Positions 1 to 6,007 of a DNA stretch of 12,018 nucleotides are shown here, piece after piece (the first letter of the stretch is position 1; every line of letters begins with the position of its first letter). The translations under genes were made by a program, and so were the position numbers. Origin of the DNA: DASZHA01 sp049644325 (lineage in GTDB: Bacteria > Chloroflexota > Dormibacteria > DASZGP01). The notes beneath the pieces are model-generated. The model ran no database searches. It was not told the DNA's origin and saw nothing but the letters and a program-made list of their open reading frames with translations. Location: NCBI GenBank assembly GCA_049644325.1, contig JBARRR010000098.1, positions 1 to 12,018 of the forward strand, in the 5' to 3' direction.

Positions 1-24
1 GGTGGGGAGCGAGGGACCGCTCAT
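1..24 (-). CDS. Possible start of a divergent copy of the 238-741 gene (truncated by window edge)
   Basis: On the minus strand an ATG at 24-22 opens a frame reading MSGPSLPT to the window edge, against MSRPSLPT for the gene starting at 238. Only eight codons are visible, all inside the inverted-repeat arm, so coding status depends entirely on sequence outside the window. The one difference, Arg to Gly at codon 3, comes from the mismatch at position 18. It could equally be a non-coding fold-back copy. Confidence 0.2.
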
Positions 25-80
25 GGCTGGCCGGCCGTCAGCCGGCGCGCCCGCTTTGCTGCCGGCGGCGTCGGGCGCGC
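1..80. repeat. Left arm of long inverted repeat (partner 182-261)
   Basis: This stretch is the reverse complement of 182-261 with only two differences in 80 positions (position 18 against 244, and position 71 against 192). Beyond the arms the similarity fades: 81-100 against 162-181 is about 13/20, and it is lost toward the centre. Because the arm begins at base 1, the repeat may continue outside the window. Read on the minus strand, the arm carries a copy of the start region of the gene at 238: an ATG at 24-22 followed by codons nearly identical to those of that gene. It may therefore be the start of a divergent paralogue, or a fold-back artefact at a sequence end. Confidence 0.9.
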
Positions 81-96
81 AGTGATGGCCCGCCCA

Positions 97-132
97 GCAG
101 CGCACCGCCAACAAGCAGCGCAGCGCCAAACA
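97..132. repeat. Short imperfect tandem repeat in the inverted-repeat spacer
   Basis: Two copies of a 17-18 nt unit lie almost back to back: GCAGCGCACCGCCAACA at 97-113 and GCAGCGCAGCGCCAAACA at 115-132. They differ by one substitution and one inserted A. They sit in the divergent spacer between the inverted-repeat arms and have no recognised function. They could be a relic of replication slippage in a foldback structure. Confidence 0.5.
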
Positions 133-181
133 GTTGGGGAGGCCCGGGCCAGCCAGTTGCGGTGTTGGGCAGGCTGGCGCT

Positions 182-261
182 GCGCGCCCGGCGCCGCCGG
201 CAGCAAAGCGGGCGCGCCGGCTGACGGCCGGCCAGCCATGAGCCGTCCCTCGCTCCCCACC
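182..261. repeat. Right arm of long inverted repeat (partner 1-80)
   Basis: This is the reverse-complement partner of 1-80, 78/80 identical. It covers 56 bp upstream of the ATG at 238 and the first eight codons of that gene, so the duplicated unit includes a likely promoter/leader as well as coding sequence. It contains GC-rich self-complementary blocks such as GGCCGGCC (228-235). Folded on itself, the 1-261 region would make a hairpin of about 80 bp with a roughly 100-nt loop, which would be strongly hard to replicate or assemble through. Confidence 0.9.
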
Positions 262-741
262 CGGGCACGCGCCTGGTTCCTGCGCACGTTCAAGGGGCGG
301 TCGCGGTCGGAGGCGGGGTGGACCGACGAACCCGCCGGCGCCGTCAGCGCGCCGCCGCAGACCTTTGTTCTGGGCGACCTGCAGATCGAGGCAACGCCCA
401 AGGGCATCAAGGCCGCCGGCCCCAACCCGGCGAGCGCAGTCTGGGAGGTGAGGGTGACCGCCGCTGGCGACGCCCGCACCTGGGCGTCGAGATACGGTCT
501 GCCCGCCCGCGACAACTCGGCCCCGGCCGCCGCCGACGCCGCCCTCGACGAGCTCGACCAGATCTGGCGCGACCCCGACGGCTGGAAGGCGGTGGCGCTG
601 GCCGGTATGAGCGAGGACGAGGTCGAGGCGATGGAGGACAGCCCCATGATGCGGCTCGATTTCAAGGCCGCCCAGTGGATCGGCCCCTTCCTCGACGCCG
701 TGCGCTCGCATACGAAGGAGGAGACGGGCTACTGGGTCTGA
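238..741 (+). CDS. Hypothetical protein, 167 aa
   Basis: I do not recognise this family. The frame is open from 82, but the ATG at 238 is preferred: the segment before it is low-complexity and repeat-derived, and the mirrored copy in the left repeat arm also conserves an ATG at this point. No clear Shine-Dalgarno or TANNNT box precedes it. The predicted protein has a basic N-terminus (Arg/Lys-rich, about residues 1-25), then a probable beta-rich part (TFVLGDLQIEATPKGIKAAG, about 42-61, then WEVRVTAAG) and an acidic helical C-terminal half (DELDQIWRDPDGW, MSEDEVEAMEDSP) ending in Trp-Val. No signal peptide, TM segment or catalytic motif is seen. It ends 28 nt before the cyclase on the same strand, so the two could be co-transcribed, but no functional link is evident. 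Confidence 0.6.
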   Translation: MSRPSLPTRARAWFLRTFKGRSRSEAGWTDEPAGAVSAPPQTFVLGDLQIEATPKGIKAAGPNPASAVWEVRVTAAGDARTWASRYGLPARDNSAPAAADAALDELDQIWRDPDGWKAVALAGMSEDEVEAMEDSPMMRLDFKAAQWIGPFLDAVRSHTKEETGYWV

Positions 742-769
742 GCTAAGCTGGGCCGCGGTAGGCAAAGGC

Positions 770-2065
770 GTGGAAGAGAAGGGATCGGCCAGGTCGACGA
801 GCGGTCCAATGCGGGATATCTGGCCGACCGCCGCAGACTCGCCCAGGTCGGCACTACTCAGCAGCGCCTACGACTCCGCCACGACCGCGCGACTCCAGCG
901 CGTCACGTGGGGATTGGCGCTGTTCGGGGTCGCAGCTGTCCTCCTTATCCCGCAGCTGCCAGGCGAAAACCTGGTGGCGGTGCGCGTGGTTGCCGCGATC
1001 GGAGCGGTTGTGCTCATCGCGGGCATCGTGTTCGCCCGATTCCTCGTTGGCCGGCCGTGGGTTGAGGCGGCCGCGGTAGCGATCACCTACGTGCTGCTGG
1101 CGCTGGTGGTGTATTTCCTTGGGCCTTCATACAGCCCTTACGGCGCTGCCGCCTACGTTGGCTGGACTTCGGCGGCGGTCTTGATCTTCGAGCGTTGGAT
1201 GGTCGCCATTCTCCTCGCGGTGGTGGCGGTCTGCTATGGCGCGGTAGTCCTGTACCAACCAACGGACGTCCCCGGCGCCTTCCGCTGGATCTGGCTGATG
1301 TTCCTGATACTCGCGGTCCAAATCGTCGTCGGGTTGTCGGCGGAGACAGCTCAACGTCTCAGGGTCGCGCTCGAGCGAGGCCGGCAGGAAGAACGCCTCA
1401 CCCGGCTGAGCAGCTTCTTGTCGCCAGCGGTGGCGAGGGCCGTTGTGGACCACGAGAACGAGGACCTGCTCGACCCTCACCGCAGGGAGATCGCAGTGGT
1501 CTTCATCGACTTGCGCAACTTCAGCCGCTTTACATCCGAAGTCGAACCTGAAGAGGTCATGGCAGTCCTCGGTGATTACCTGAAAGTGTCCGGCGATGTG
1601 CTGAGTCGACATCAGGCGACCGTCGGCCAGATCCAGGGCGACGGGATCATGGCGTACTTCAACGACCCCCTTCCCATCGATGACCCGGCCGGGCACGCGG
1701 CGGAGACCGCCCTGGAGCTGCGCTCTCGGCTTGACGACATGACCGATGAGTGGCGCGGCCGGGGCTACGACCTCGGTTACGGCATCGGCATCTCGATGGG
1801 CTACGCGACACTTGGGGTCATCGGGTTCGAAGGCCGCCAGGAGTACGGGCCTGTGGGCACCGTCGCCAACCTGGCCTCACGACTGTGCGGTCGCGCCGAC
1901 AGCGGCCAGGTGCTCATGGACCAGAGGACGTTCTCGCGGATCGCAAAGCATTTTCAAGCGGAGGAGCTGGCGCCGATGGAGATCAAAGGCTTCGCCCAAC
2001 CGGTGGCCGTGGTCTCGGTGCTCGGCGCAACCACAGGCGCCGAGCGTCGGGAGGTCGCTACTTAG
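770..2065 (+). CDS. Membrane-anchored class III adenylate/guanylate cyclase, 431 aa
   Basis: It would make a cyclic nucleotide second messenger (cAMP or cGMP) from an NTP at the inner membrane face. About six hydrophobic segments lie at residues 45-62, 70-93, 98-118, 126-140, 143-162 and 172-190. A charged linker (195-212) follows, then a class III catalytic domain (about 238-418). Metal-binding Asp residues are D247 (VVFIDLRNFSRF) and D291 (IQGDGIMAYF). The transition-state pair N367 and R371 (NLASR) is present. The usual base-recognition Lys and Asp/Thr positions (Rv1625c K296 and D365) read Gln287 and Gly360, so nucleotide specificity is uncertain. The topology resembles mycobacterial Rv1625c, which works as a dimer. 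The start is GTG 770; an ATG at 809 in the same frame is an alternative that leaves all domains intact. The last 8 bp overlap the end of dxs on the other strand. Confidence 0.9.
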   Translation: MEEKGSARSTSGPMRDIWPTAADSPRSALLSSAYDSATTARLQRVTWGLALFGVAAVLLIPQLPGENLVAVRVVAAIGAVVLIAGIVFARFLVGRPWVEAAAVAITYVLLALVVYFLGPSYSPYGAAAYVGWTSAAVLIFERWMVAILLAVVAVCYGAVVLYQPTDVPGAFRWIWLMFLILAVQIVVGLSAETAQRLRVALERGRQEERLTRLSSFLSPAVARAVVDHENEDLLDPHRREIAVVFIDLRNFSRFTSEVEPEEVMAVLGDYLKVSGDVLSRHQATVGQIQGDGIMAYFNDPLPIDDPAGHAAETALELRSRLDDMTDEWRGRGYDLGYGIGISMGYATLGVIGFEGRQEYGPVGTVANLASRLCGRADSGQVLMDQRTFSRIAKHFQAEELAPMEIKGFAQPVAVVSVLGATTGAERREVAT

Positions 2066-3947
2066 CCGGCTTCTCTGCCTGCGCCCTGATGGCGTCGCGT
2101 GCGGCGCCGGCCAGGCCGGCCGCGTCGAGGCCGTGCTCGGCCAGGATGTCCTGGGGCTTGCCATGGCCAAGGAAGCGGTCGGGCAGCGCCGCCAGCCGCA
2201 CTTTGCCGGCCAGCCCGGTGGGCGCCAGCGCCTCCAGTACGGCGGCGCCAAAACCGCCCGAGACGACGTTGTCTTCGGCCGTCAGCAGCAGCGGGTAGCG
2301 CACCGCCCAGTCGGTCTGCAGGCGCGAGTCCATGGGCTTGAGCCAGCGGGCGTTGATGACGCCCGCCTCGATGCCGTCGGCGGCGAGGATCTCAGCCGCC
2401 TCCTGCGCCGCCGCGACCATCTTGCCGATCGCCAGGATGGCGATGTCCTTACCCTTGCGCAGCTCCTCCCAGCGTCCCACCGGGAGCGCCTCCACCGGCA
2501 GGTCTGGCTTGGAAGCGGCGCTGCCCTTAGGGAAGCGAATCGCCATCGGTCCGTCGAGCGCGATCGCCGTCTCCAGCAGGGCGCACAGCTCGGTGGCGTC
2601 GGCCGGCGCGGCGACCACCATGTTGGGCATCGCTCGCAGATAGGTCATGTCGAAGACGCCGTGGTGCGAAGAGCCATCGGGCCCGGTGACGCCCGCACGG
2701 TCGAGGATGAACGTCACCGGTAGGTTGTGCATGCAGACGTCGAGCAGGCTCTGGTCGAAGGCCCGCTGTAGGAAGGTCGAGTAGATCGCCACCACGGGGT
2801 GCAGGCCGCCCAGCGCCAGGCCGGCGGCGAAGGTGACGGCGTGCTGCTCGGCGATGCCGACGTCGAAGAAGCGCTCTGGGAATTCGATGGCGAAGTCGAG
2901 CAGCCCGGTGGGGGAGGGCATCGCTGCGGTGATCGCCACCACCTCCGGGTAGCGCGCCGCCGCCGACAGCAGCGCCTCGCTGAAGACGTTGGTCCAGGTC
3001 AGCTCCTGCTTCAGCGGCAGCCCGGTCTCGGGGTTGGACACCGGCACCGCGTGCAGCTTCTCGACCTGGTCATCGATCGCGGGACCGTAGCCACGGCCCT
3101 TGTCGGTGACCACGTGGACGATCGTCGGGAAGCGGATCAGGCGGCTGCGGGTGAAGACGTCCTCGAGGGCGGCGATGTCATGGCCGTCGACCGGCCCCGC
3201 GTACTTGAGGCCCAGGCTGTCAAAGATGGTGCTGGGCTGGACCAGCTGCTTGACGCCCTCCTTGAGGCGGAAGGCGGCCTGGTCGGCCTGCTCACCGACC
3301 ATCGGGATCTCGCGCAGGCGCCGGCTGAGGCGTTCCTTGAAGCGCTCGTACCCAGGGCTCACCGCCAGCGAGCTGAGGTGGCTGGCGAGGCCGCCGACGG
3401 TGGGTGCGTAGGAGCGCCCGTTGTCGTTGATCACCACCAGCAGGTTGGGCGGCTGGAGGTGGGCGATGTTGTTGAGCGCCTCGTACGCCATCCCGCCGGT
3501 CAGCGCGCCATCACCGATGACCGCCACCACGCGTCCCTCCTGGCCCTTGCGCATGCGGGCCTCGGCGATGCCCAGCGCGTAGCTGAGCGAGGTCGAGGCG
3601 TGGCTGTTCTCGATGACGTCGTGCTCGCTCTCCGAGCGCGACGGGTACCCGCTCAAGCCGCCCGCCTGGCGTAGGCCAGGGAACGCGTCGCGCCGGCCGG
3701 TGACGATCTTATGGACGTACGACTGGTGGCCGGTGTCCCAAACGATGGTGTCGCGTGGACTTTCGAAAACGCGGTGCAGCGCCAGCGTCAGCTCGACCAC
3801 GCCAAGGTTGGGAGAGAGGTGCCCCCCGGTGGTGGCCACGTGGTCGACCAGGAAGGCGCGGATCTCTTCCGCCAGCTGCTCCAGCTGTGCGCCGCTGAGA
3901 CGTCGCAGGTCCAGCGGTGAATTGATTGTTGGAAGCAAGTCTGCCAA
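2058..3947 (-). CDS. dxs: 1-deoxy-D-xylulose-5-phosphate synthase, 629 aa
   Basis: DXS condenses pyruvate and glyceraldehyde 3-phosphate, using thiamine diphosphate, to 1-deoxy-D-xylulose 5-phosphate, the entry step of the MEP isoprenoid pathway (also feeding thiamine and pyridoxal synthesis). It is a cytosolic homodimer. The full family length is present. Visible motifs: INSPLDLRRL near the N-terminus, H43 (TTGGHLSPNLG), WDTGHQSYVHK (70-80), the ThDP/Mg motif GDG (145-147) with INDN (173-176), DKGRGY (282-287), E367 in GIAEQHAVTFAAG, DRAGVTGPDGSSHHG (416-430), and a transketolase C-terminal domain (about 490-620). An in-frame TAG at 3965-3963 limits the start to TTG codons at 3947 or 3938; neither has a Shine-Dalgarno. 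A weak TAGGCT box lies at 3965-3960 and TAATCT at 3978-3973. No other MEP gene is adjacent. The 3' end overlaps the cyclase end tail to tail. Confidence 0.97.
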   Translation of the reverse strand: MADLLPTINSPLDLRRLSGAQLEQLAEEIRAFLVDHVATTGGHLSPNLGVVELTLALHRVFESPRDTIVWDTGHQSYVHKIVTGRRDAFPGLRQAGGLSGYPSRSESEHDVIENSHASTSLSYALGIAEARMRKGQEGRVVAVIGDGALTGGMAYEALNNIAHLQPPNLLVVINDNGRSYAPTVGGLASHLSSLAVSPGYERFKERLSRRLREIPMVGEQADQAAFRLKEGVKQLVQPSTIFDSLGLKYAGPVDGHDIAALEDVFTRSRLIRFPTIVHVVTDKGRGYGPAIDDQVEKLHAVPVSNPETGLPLKQELTWTNVFSEALLSAAARYPEVVAITAAMPSPTGLLDFAIEFPERFFDVGIAEQHAVTFAAGLALGGLHPVVAIYSTFLQRAFDQSLLDVCMHNLPVTFILDRAGVTGPDGSSHHGVFDMTYLRAMPNMVVAAPADATELCALLETAIALDGPMAIRFPKGSAASKPDLPVEALPVGRWEELRKGKDIAILAIGKMVAAAQEAAEILAADGIEAGVINARWLKPMDSRLQTDWAVRYPLLLTAEDNVVSGGFGAAVLEALAPTGLAGKVRLAALPDRFLGHGKPQDILAEHGLDAAGLAGAARDAIRAQAEKPAK

Positions 3948-4013
3948 GGGTTGGGCTTTAGCCTACACGCCGAGATTACGTATGGATTGGAATAGCGGAT
4001 TGGTGGCAGACGG

Positions 4014-4044
4014 TTACAACATTTGATGACGCATTGCGTTGTAA
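4014..4044. promoter_or_regulatory. Dyad TTACAAC-N17-GTTGTAA in the dxs/hydrolase divergent promoter region
   Basis: Perfect 7-bp inverted arms sit at 4014-4020 and 4038-4044, centres 24 bp apart, in the only non-coding stretch (3948-4054) between two divergent genes. The right arm overlaps the proposed -10 box of the hydrolase (4042-4047). That placement would suit a dimeric repressor. However, a 7-bp gapped dyad can arise by chance several times in 12 kb, so operator function is an inference. Confidence 0.3.
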
Positions 4045-4047
4045 GAT
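4042..4047 (+). promoter_or_regulatory. Candidate -10 box TAAGAT of a leaderless hydrolase transcript
   Basis: TAAGAT matches the TANNNT pattern of sigma-70-type -10 boxes and lies exactly 7 nt before the ATG at 4055. Transcription starting 6-8 nt downstream would begin at or next to that ATG, giving a leaderless mRNA. This is why 4055 is preferred over the TTG at 4034 or the ATG at 4046, which would overlap the box. No convincing -35 is seen. Confidence 0.45.
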
Positions 4048-4054
4048 GTCGGCG

Positions 4055-4930
4055 ATGTCCCAGCTGCTGACCCTGGCCCCGCCGGGCAGGGTGGTACTGG
4101 TTCCAGACCGGGGAGAGATGTTCATCCGGGACAGCGGGCCGGAGTCCGACAGGAACGGCACCGTGCTGCTTCTTCATGGCTGGATGTTCGGCGGCGACCT
4201 CAACTGGCTGACATGCTTTGGTCCCCTGATGGACGCCGGCTACCGGGTGGTATCCGTCGATCACCGCGGGCACGGTCGCGGCATTCGCAGCCGCAGGCCC
4301 TTCCGGCTGGCCGACTGCGCCGACGACTGCGCCGGCCTGCTGCAGACCATCGGAGTGGAGCAGGCCACGATCGTGGGCTACTCCATGGGCGGGGCGATCG
4401 CCCAGATCTTTGCGCACAGGTATCCGGAGCTGACCGCGGGCCTGGTCCTCTCCGCGACCACCGACCAGTGGCGCGAGGACCGGCGGATGCGCATGGGCTG
4501 GCGGGCGATCCGGCTCCTGGAGTTCATGCTGACGCACTCGCAGCGCCGCGTCTGGCACAGCATCCTGCGCCGCAACGGTCGCACCGACACCAGCGACGAG
4601 ATCCTGGACTGGATCATCGGCGAGTTGGAACGCAACGATCCCAAAGCGATCGCCGAGGCCGGCCGCGAGATGGCCCGCTTCGACAGCCGCCCCTGGGTCG
4701 CCGAGATCACGGCGCCTGCCGCCGTCATCAAGCCGCGGCGTGACCAGCTGGTCCCACCATGGTTCCAAGAACAGCTGGCCCGAGACATACCCGGGGCTCG
4801 GCTATTCCAGGTCGAGGGCGACCACACCGTCGTCGGCATGCACCCCGAGCGCTACGTGCCGGTGCTGCTCGAGGCGATCGCCGACGTGCGCAGCCGCGCC
4901 ACGGACGCCGGCACCGCGGTGGTTGCCTAG
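4055..4930 (+). CDS. Alpha/beta hydrolase, 291 aa
   Basis: A cytosolic alpha/beta-hydrolase-fold enzyme of the epoxide hydrolase/esterase/haloperoxidase-like group; the substrate cannot be told from sequence. Numbered from the ATG at 4055: oxyanion HGW motif (LLLHGWMFGG, about 38-47), DHRGHGRG (69-76), nucleophile elbow GYSMGG with Ser110, Asp230 (RRDQLVPP) and His257 (GDHTVVG) as the likely catalytic acid and base. The lid region (about 135-215) is rich in Arg, Trp and Glu. No signal peptide. In-frame starts at TTG 4034 and ATG 4046 exist, but 4055 fits the TAAGAT box. It is transcribed away from dxs and converges on the R2lox gene, separated by 6 nt. The convergent position gives no evidence of a shared pathway. 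Confidence 0.9.
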   Translation: MSQLLTLAPPGRVVLVPDRGEMFIRDSGPESDRNGTVLLLHGWMFGGDLNWLTCFGPLMDAGYRVVSVDHRGHGRGIRSRRPFRLADCADDCAGLLQTIGVEQATIVGYSMGGAIAQIFAHRYPELTAGLVLSATTDQWREDRRMRMGWRAIRLLEFMLTHSQRRVWHSILRRNGRTDTSDEILDWIIGELERNDPKAIAEAGREMARFDSRPWVAEITAPAAVIKPRRDQLVPPWFQEQLARDIPGARLFQVEGDHTVVGMHPERYVPVLLEAIADVRSRATDAGTAVVA

Positions 4931-4942
4931 CTACAACTAGGC
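4925..4942. terminator. Small hairpin across the convergent stop codons
   Basis: GCCTAG (4925-4930) and CTAGGC (4937-4942) form a 6-bp perfect stem with the loop CTACAA. The symmetry arises because both convergent genes end with Ala-GCC followed by TAG. There is no T-tract on either side, so it could be a weak bidirectional terminator or only a by-product of matching gene ends. Confidence 0.3.
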
Positions 4943-5893
4943 GAAGGCCTCCTCCAGCTCCCGCTCGTCGGCTTCCAGATCCTTGACGACGGCCTTCTCG
5001 ATCTCCGCCATGGCCTTGCCGCGGTCGCGCTCGAGGACCTTCATGCGGCCGTCGAACTTGCGGGCGCTGAAATCGACGAACTCGTCCATGGTCAGGTCGA
5101 AGGGATGCGCACCCTCCTCGTAGTTCTCCCAGAACTCGGACACCAGGGCGAGGGCGATGGGAAACAGCTCGTTCATCCGGGTGTTGATGACGTCCCACAT
5201 CCTCGGGTCCTCGCTGATCAGCCGCTCCAACAGATAGACCCCGTAGCGAATATGCCGCGACTCGTCGCGGGCCGTGAGCTCGATCCCGGCGCAGATACCG
5301 GGCATCAGGCCGTTCTGCTTGAGGCCCCGGCGGAAGCCGTGGTAACCGGTCTCGGCGAGCATGCCCTCGATGACCATGTTGTAGGTAGTCGAAGCGATCG
5401 CCTGGGCCTCCAGTGATTGGTCGGTGAGGAGGCGTCCCATCGCCGCGGGCAGCTCCTCGTAGAAGATCTTCCGCCAGCTGGGGTCGGTGTAGTGGTGGAG
5501 GTCGTAGTCGACCTCGCAGACCTCGTTGAGGAAGCGCCGGAACATCTCGACGTGCTTGGCCTCCTCCCAGAGAAACGAGGTCAGGAACATCTCCTCCTCG
5601 ATATGGCCGTCGTGGGCCACGGCATGGATGAGGGGCAGCAGGTCGACGGTCACCGCCTCCTCACCGCCCTGGAATTGCGCCAGCAGCCGCAGCAGGAAGT
5701 CCTTCTCGATGTCGGTGCGGGCGTCCCAGTCCTTCTTGTCCTGTCTGAAGTCAAGGTCCGCCGGGTCCCATATCCCCAGCTTTTTCGCCTTCTGGAAAAG
5801 TCGCATGGGCACGCTGTCCATGCGCAGTCCTCGGGCCGATGTCGTCAGGTACCCGGTGCGTCCCGAGCCGTTCTTCCCAGCGGTACGAGCCAT
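4937..5893 (-). CDS. R2-like ligand-binding oxidase (R2lox, Mn/Fe), 318 aa
   Basis: A ferritin-superfamily protein related to the ribonucleotide reductase R2 subunit but belonging to the R2lox group (Mycobacterium tuberculosis Rv0233, Geobacillus R2lox). Known members build a Mn/Fe cofactor, activate O2, bind a fatty-acid-like ligand and form a Tyr-Val ether crosslink; their physiological substrate is unknown. By alignment to Rv0233 from memory, all six metal ligands are present: E78 (GGEEAVT), E111 and H114 (EEAKH), E176 (YNMVIEGML), E211 and H214 (RDESRH). The crosslink pair is V81 and Y171. Length matches the family (about 300-320 aa). The start at 5893 has GAGGTG about 6 nt upstream; ATG at 5905 is an alternative. 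The C-terminus is very acidic and helical. No RNR large subunit is nearby, which supports R2lox rather than NrdB. Confidence 0.93.
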   Translation of the reverse strand: MARTAGKNGSGRTGYLTTSARGLRMDSVPMRLFQKAKKLGIWDPADLDFRQDKKDWDARTDIEKDFLLRLLAQFQGGEEAVTVDLLPLIHAVAHDGHIEEEMFLTSFLWEEAKHVEMFRRFLNEVCEVDYDLHHYTDPSWRKIFYEELPAAMGRLLTDQSLEAQAIASTTYNMVIEGMLAETGYHGFRRGLKQNGLMPGICAGIELTARDESRHIRYGVYLLERLISEDPRMWDVINTRMNELFPIALALVSEFWENYEEGAHPFDLTMDEFVDFSARKFDGRMKVLERDRGKAMAEIEKAVVKDLEADERELEEAFA

Positions 5894-5947
5894 TCCACAC
5901 CTCATGGTCCTTTCCACCCGGTCGGGGTTGACCACGCCCCTTCGCCG

Positions 5948-5953
5948 ATTATG
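5948..5953 (-). promoter_or_regulatory. Candidate -10 box CATAAT for the R2lox gene
   Basis: Read on the minus strand, CATAAT (5953-5948) matches five of six consensus -10 bases. It would give a leader of about 45-50 nt before the ATG at 5893, which carries a recognisable Shine-Dalgarno. No good -35 hexamer is found at 16-18 bp. The divergent region 5894-6007 must also hold the promoter for the cobalamin-binding gene; CAGAAT at 5996-6001, 6 nt before ATG 6008, is a weak candidate. Confidence 0.3.
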
Positions 5954-6007
5954 GGCCGATCCCGTGGTGGCGGTCCGCGGCCCTGACGGGTTGGGCAGAA
6001 TCTGATG

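Noticed and set aside
82..237. Upstream extension of the first gene to ATG 82
   Set aside because: The extra 52 residues are encoded by the inverted-repeat spacer and arm, are low-complexity, and the mirrored copy supports ATG 238 as the conserved start.
1..261. Transposon terminal inverted repeats or an IS end
   Set aside because: The arms are separated by only about 100 bp, enclose no transposase, show no target-site duplication and include the start of a coding frame.
1746..2723. 325-aa open frame on the plus strand spanning the cyclase and dxs ends
   Set aside because: It crosses two well-supported genes in the wrong frame and strand and shows no motif.
2799..3674. 291-aa open frame on the plus strand
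   Set aside because: It lies wholly antisense to dxs, whose motifs are complete. The translation is rich in Arg, Gly, Ala, Val, Asp with no recognisable domain, as expected of a GC-rich shadow frame.
4014..4044. Strong sigma-70 promoter with TTACAA as -35
   Set aside because: The distance from TTACAA (4014-4019) to TAAGAT (4042) is 22 bp, too long for a standard -35/-10 spacing.
4937..5893. Ribonucleotide reductase small subunit (NrdB)
   Set aside because: The EEAVT/VEGML/RDESRH pattern with Val81 and Tyr171 and the ~318-aa length fit R2lox, and no large-subunit gene is adjacent.
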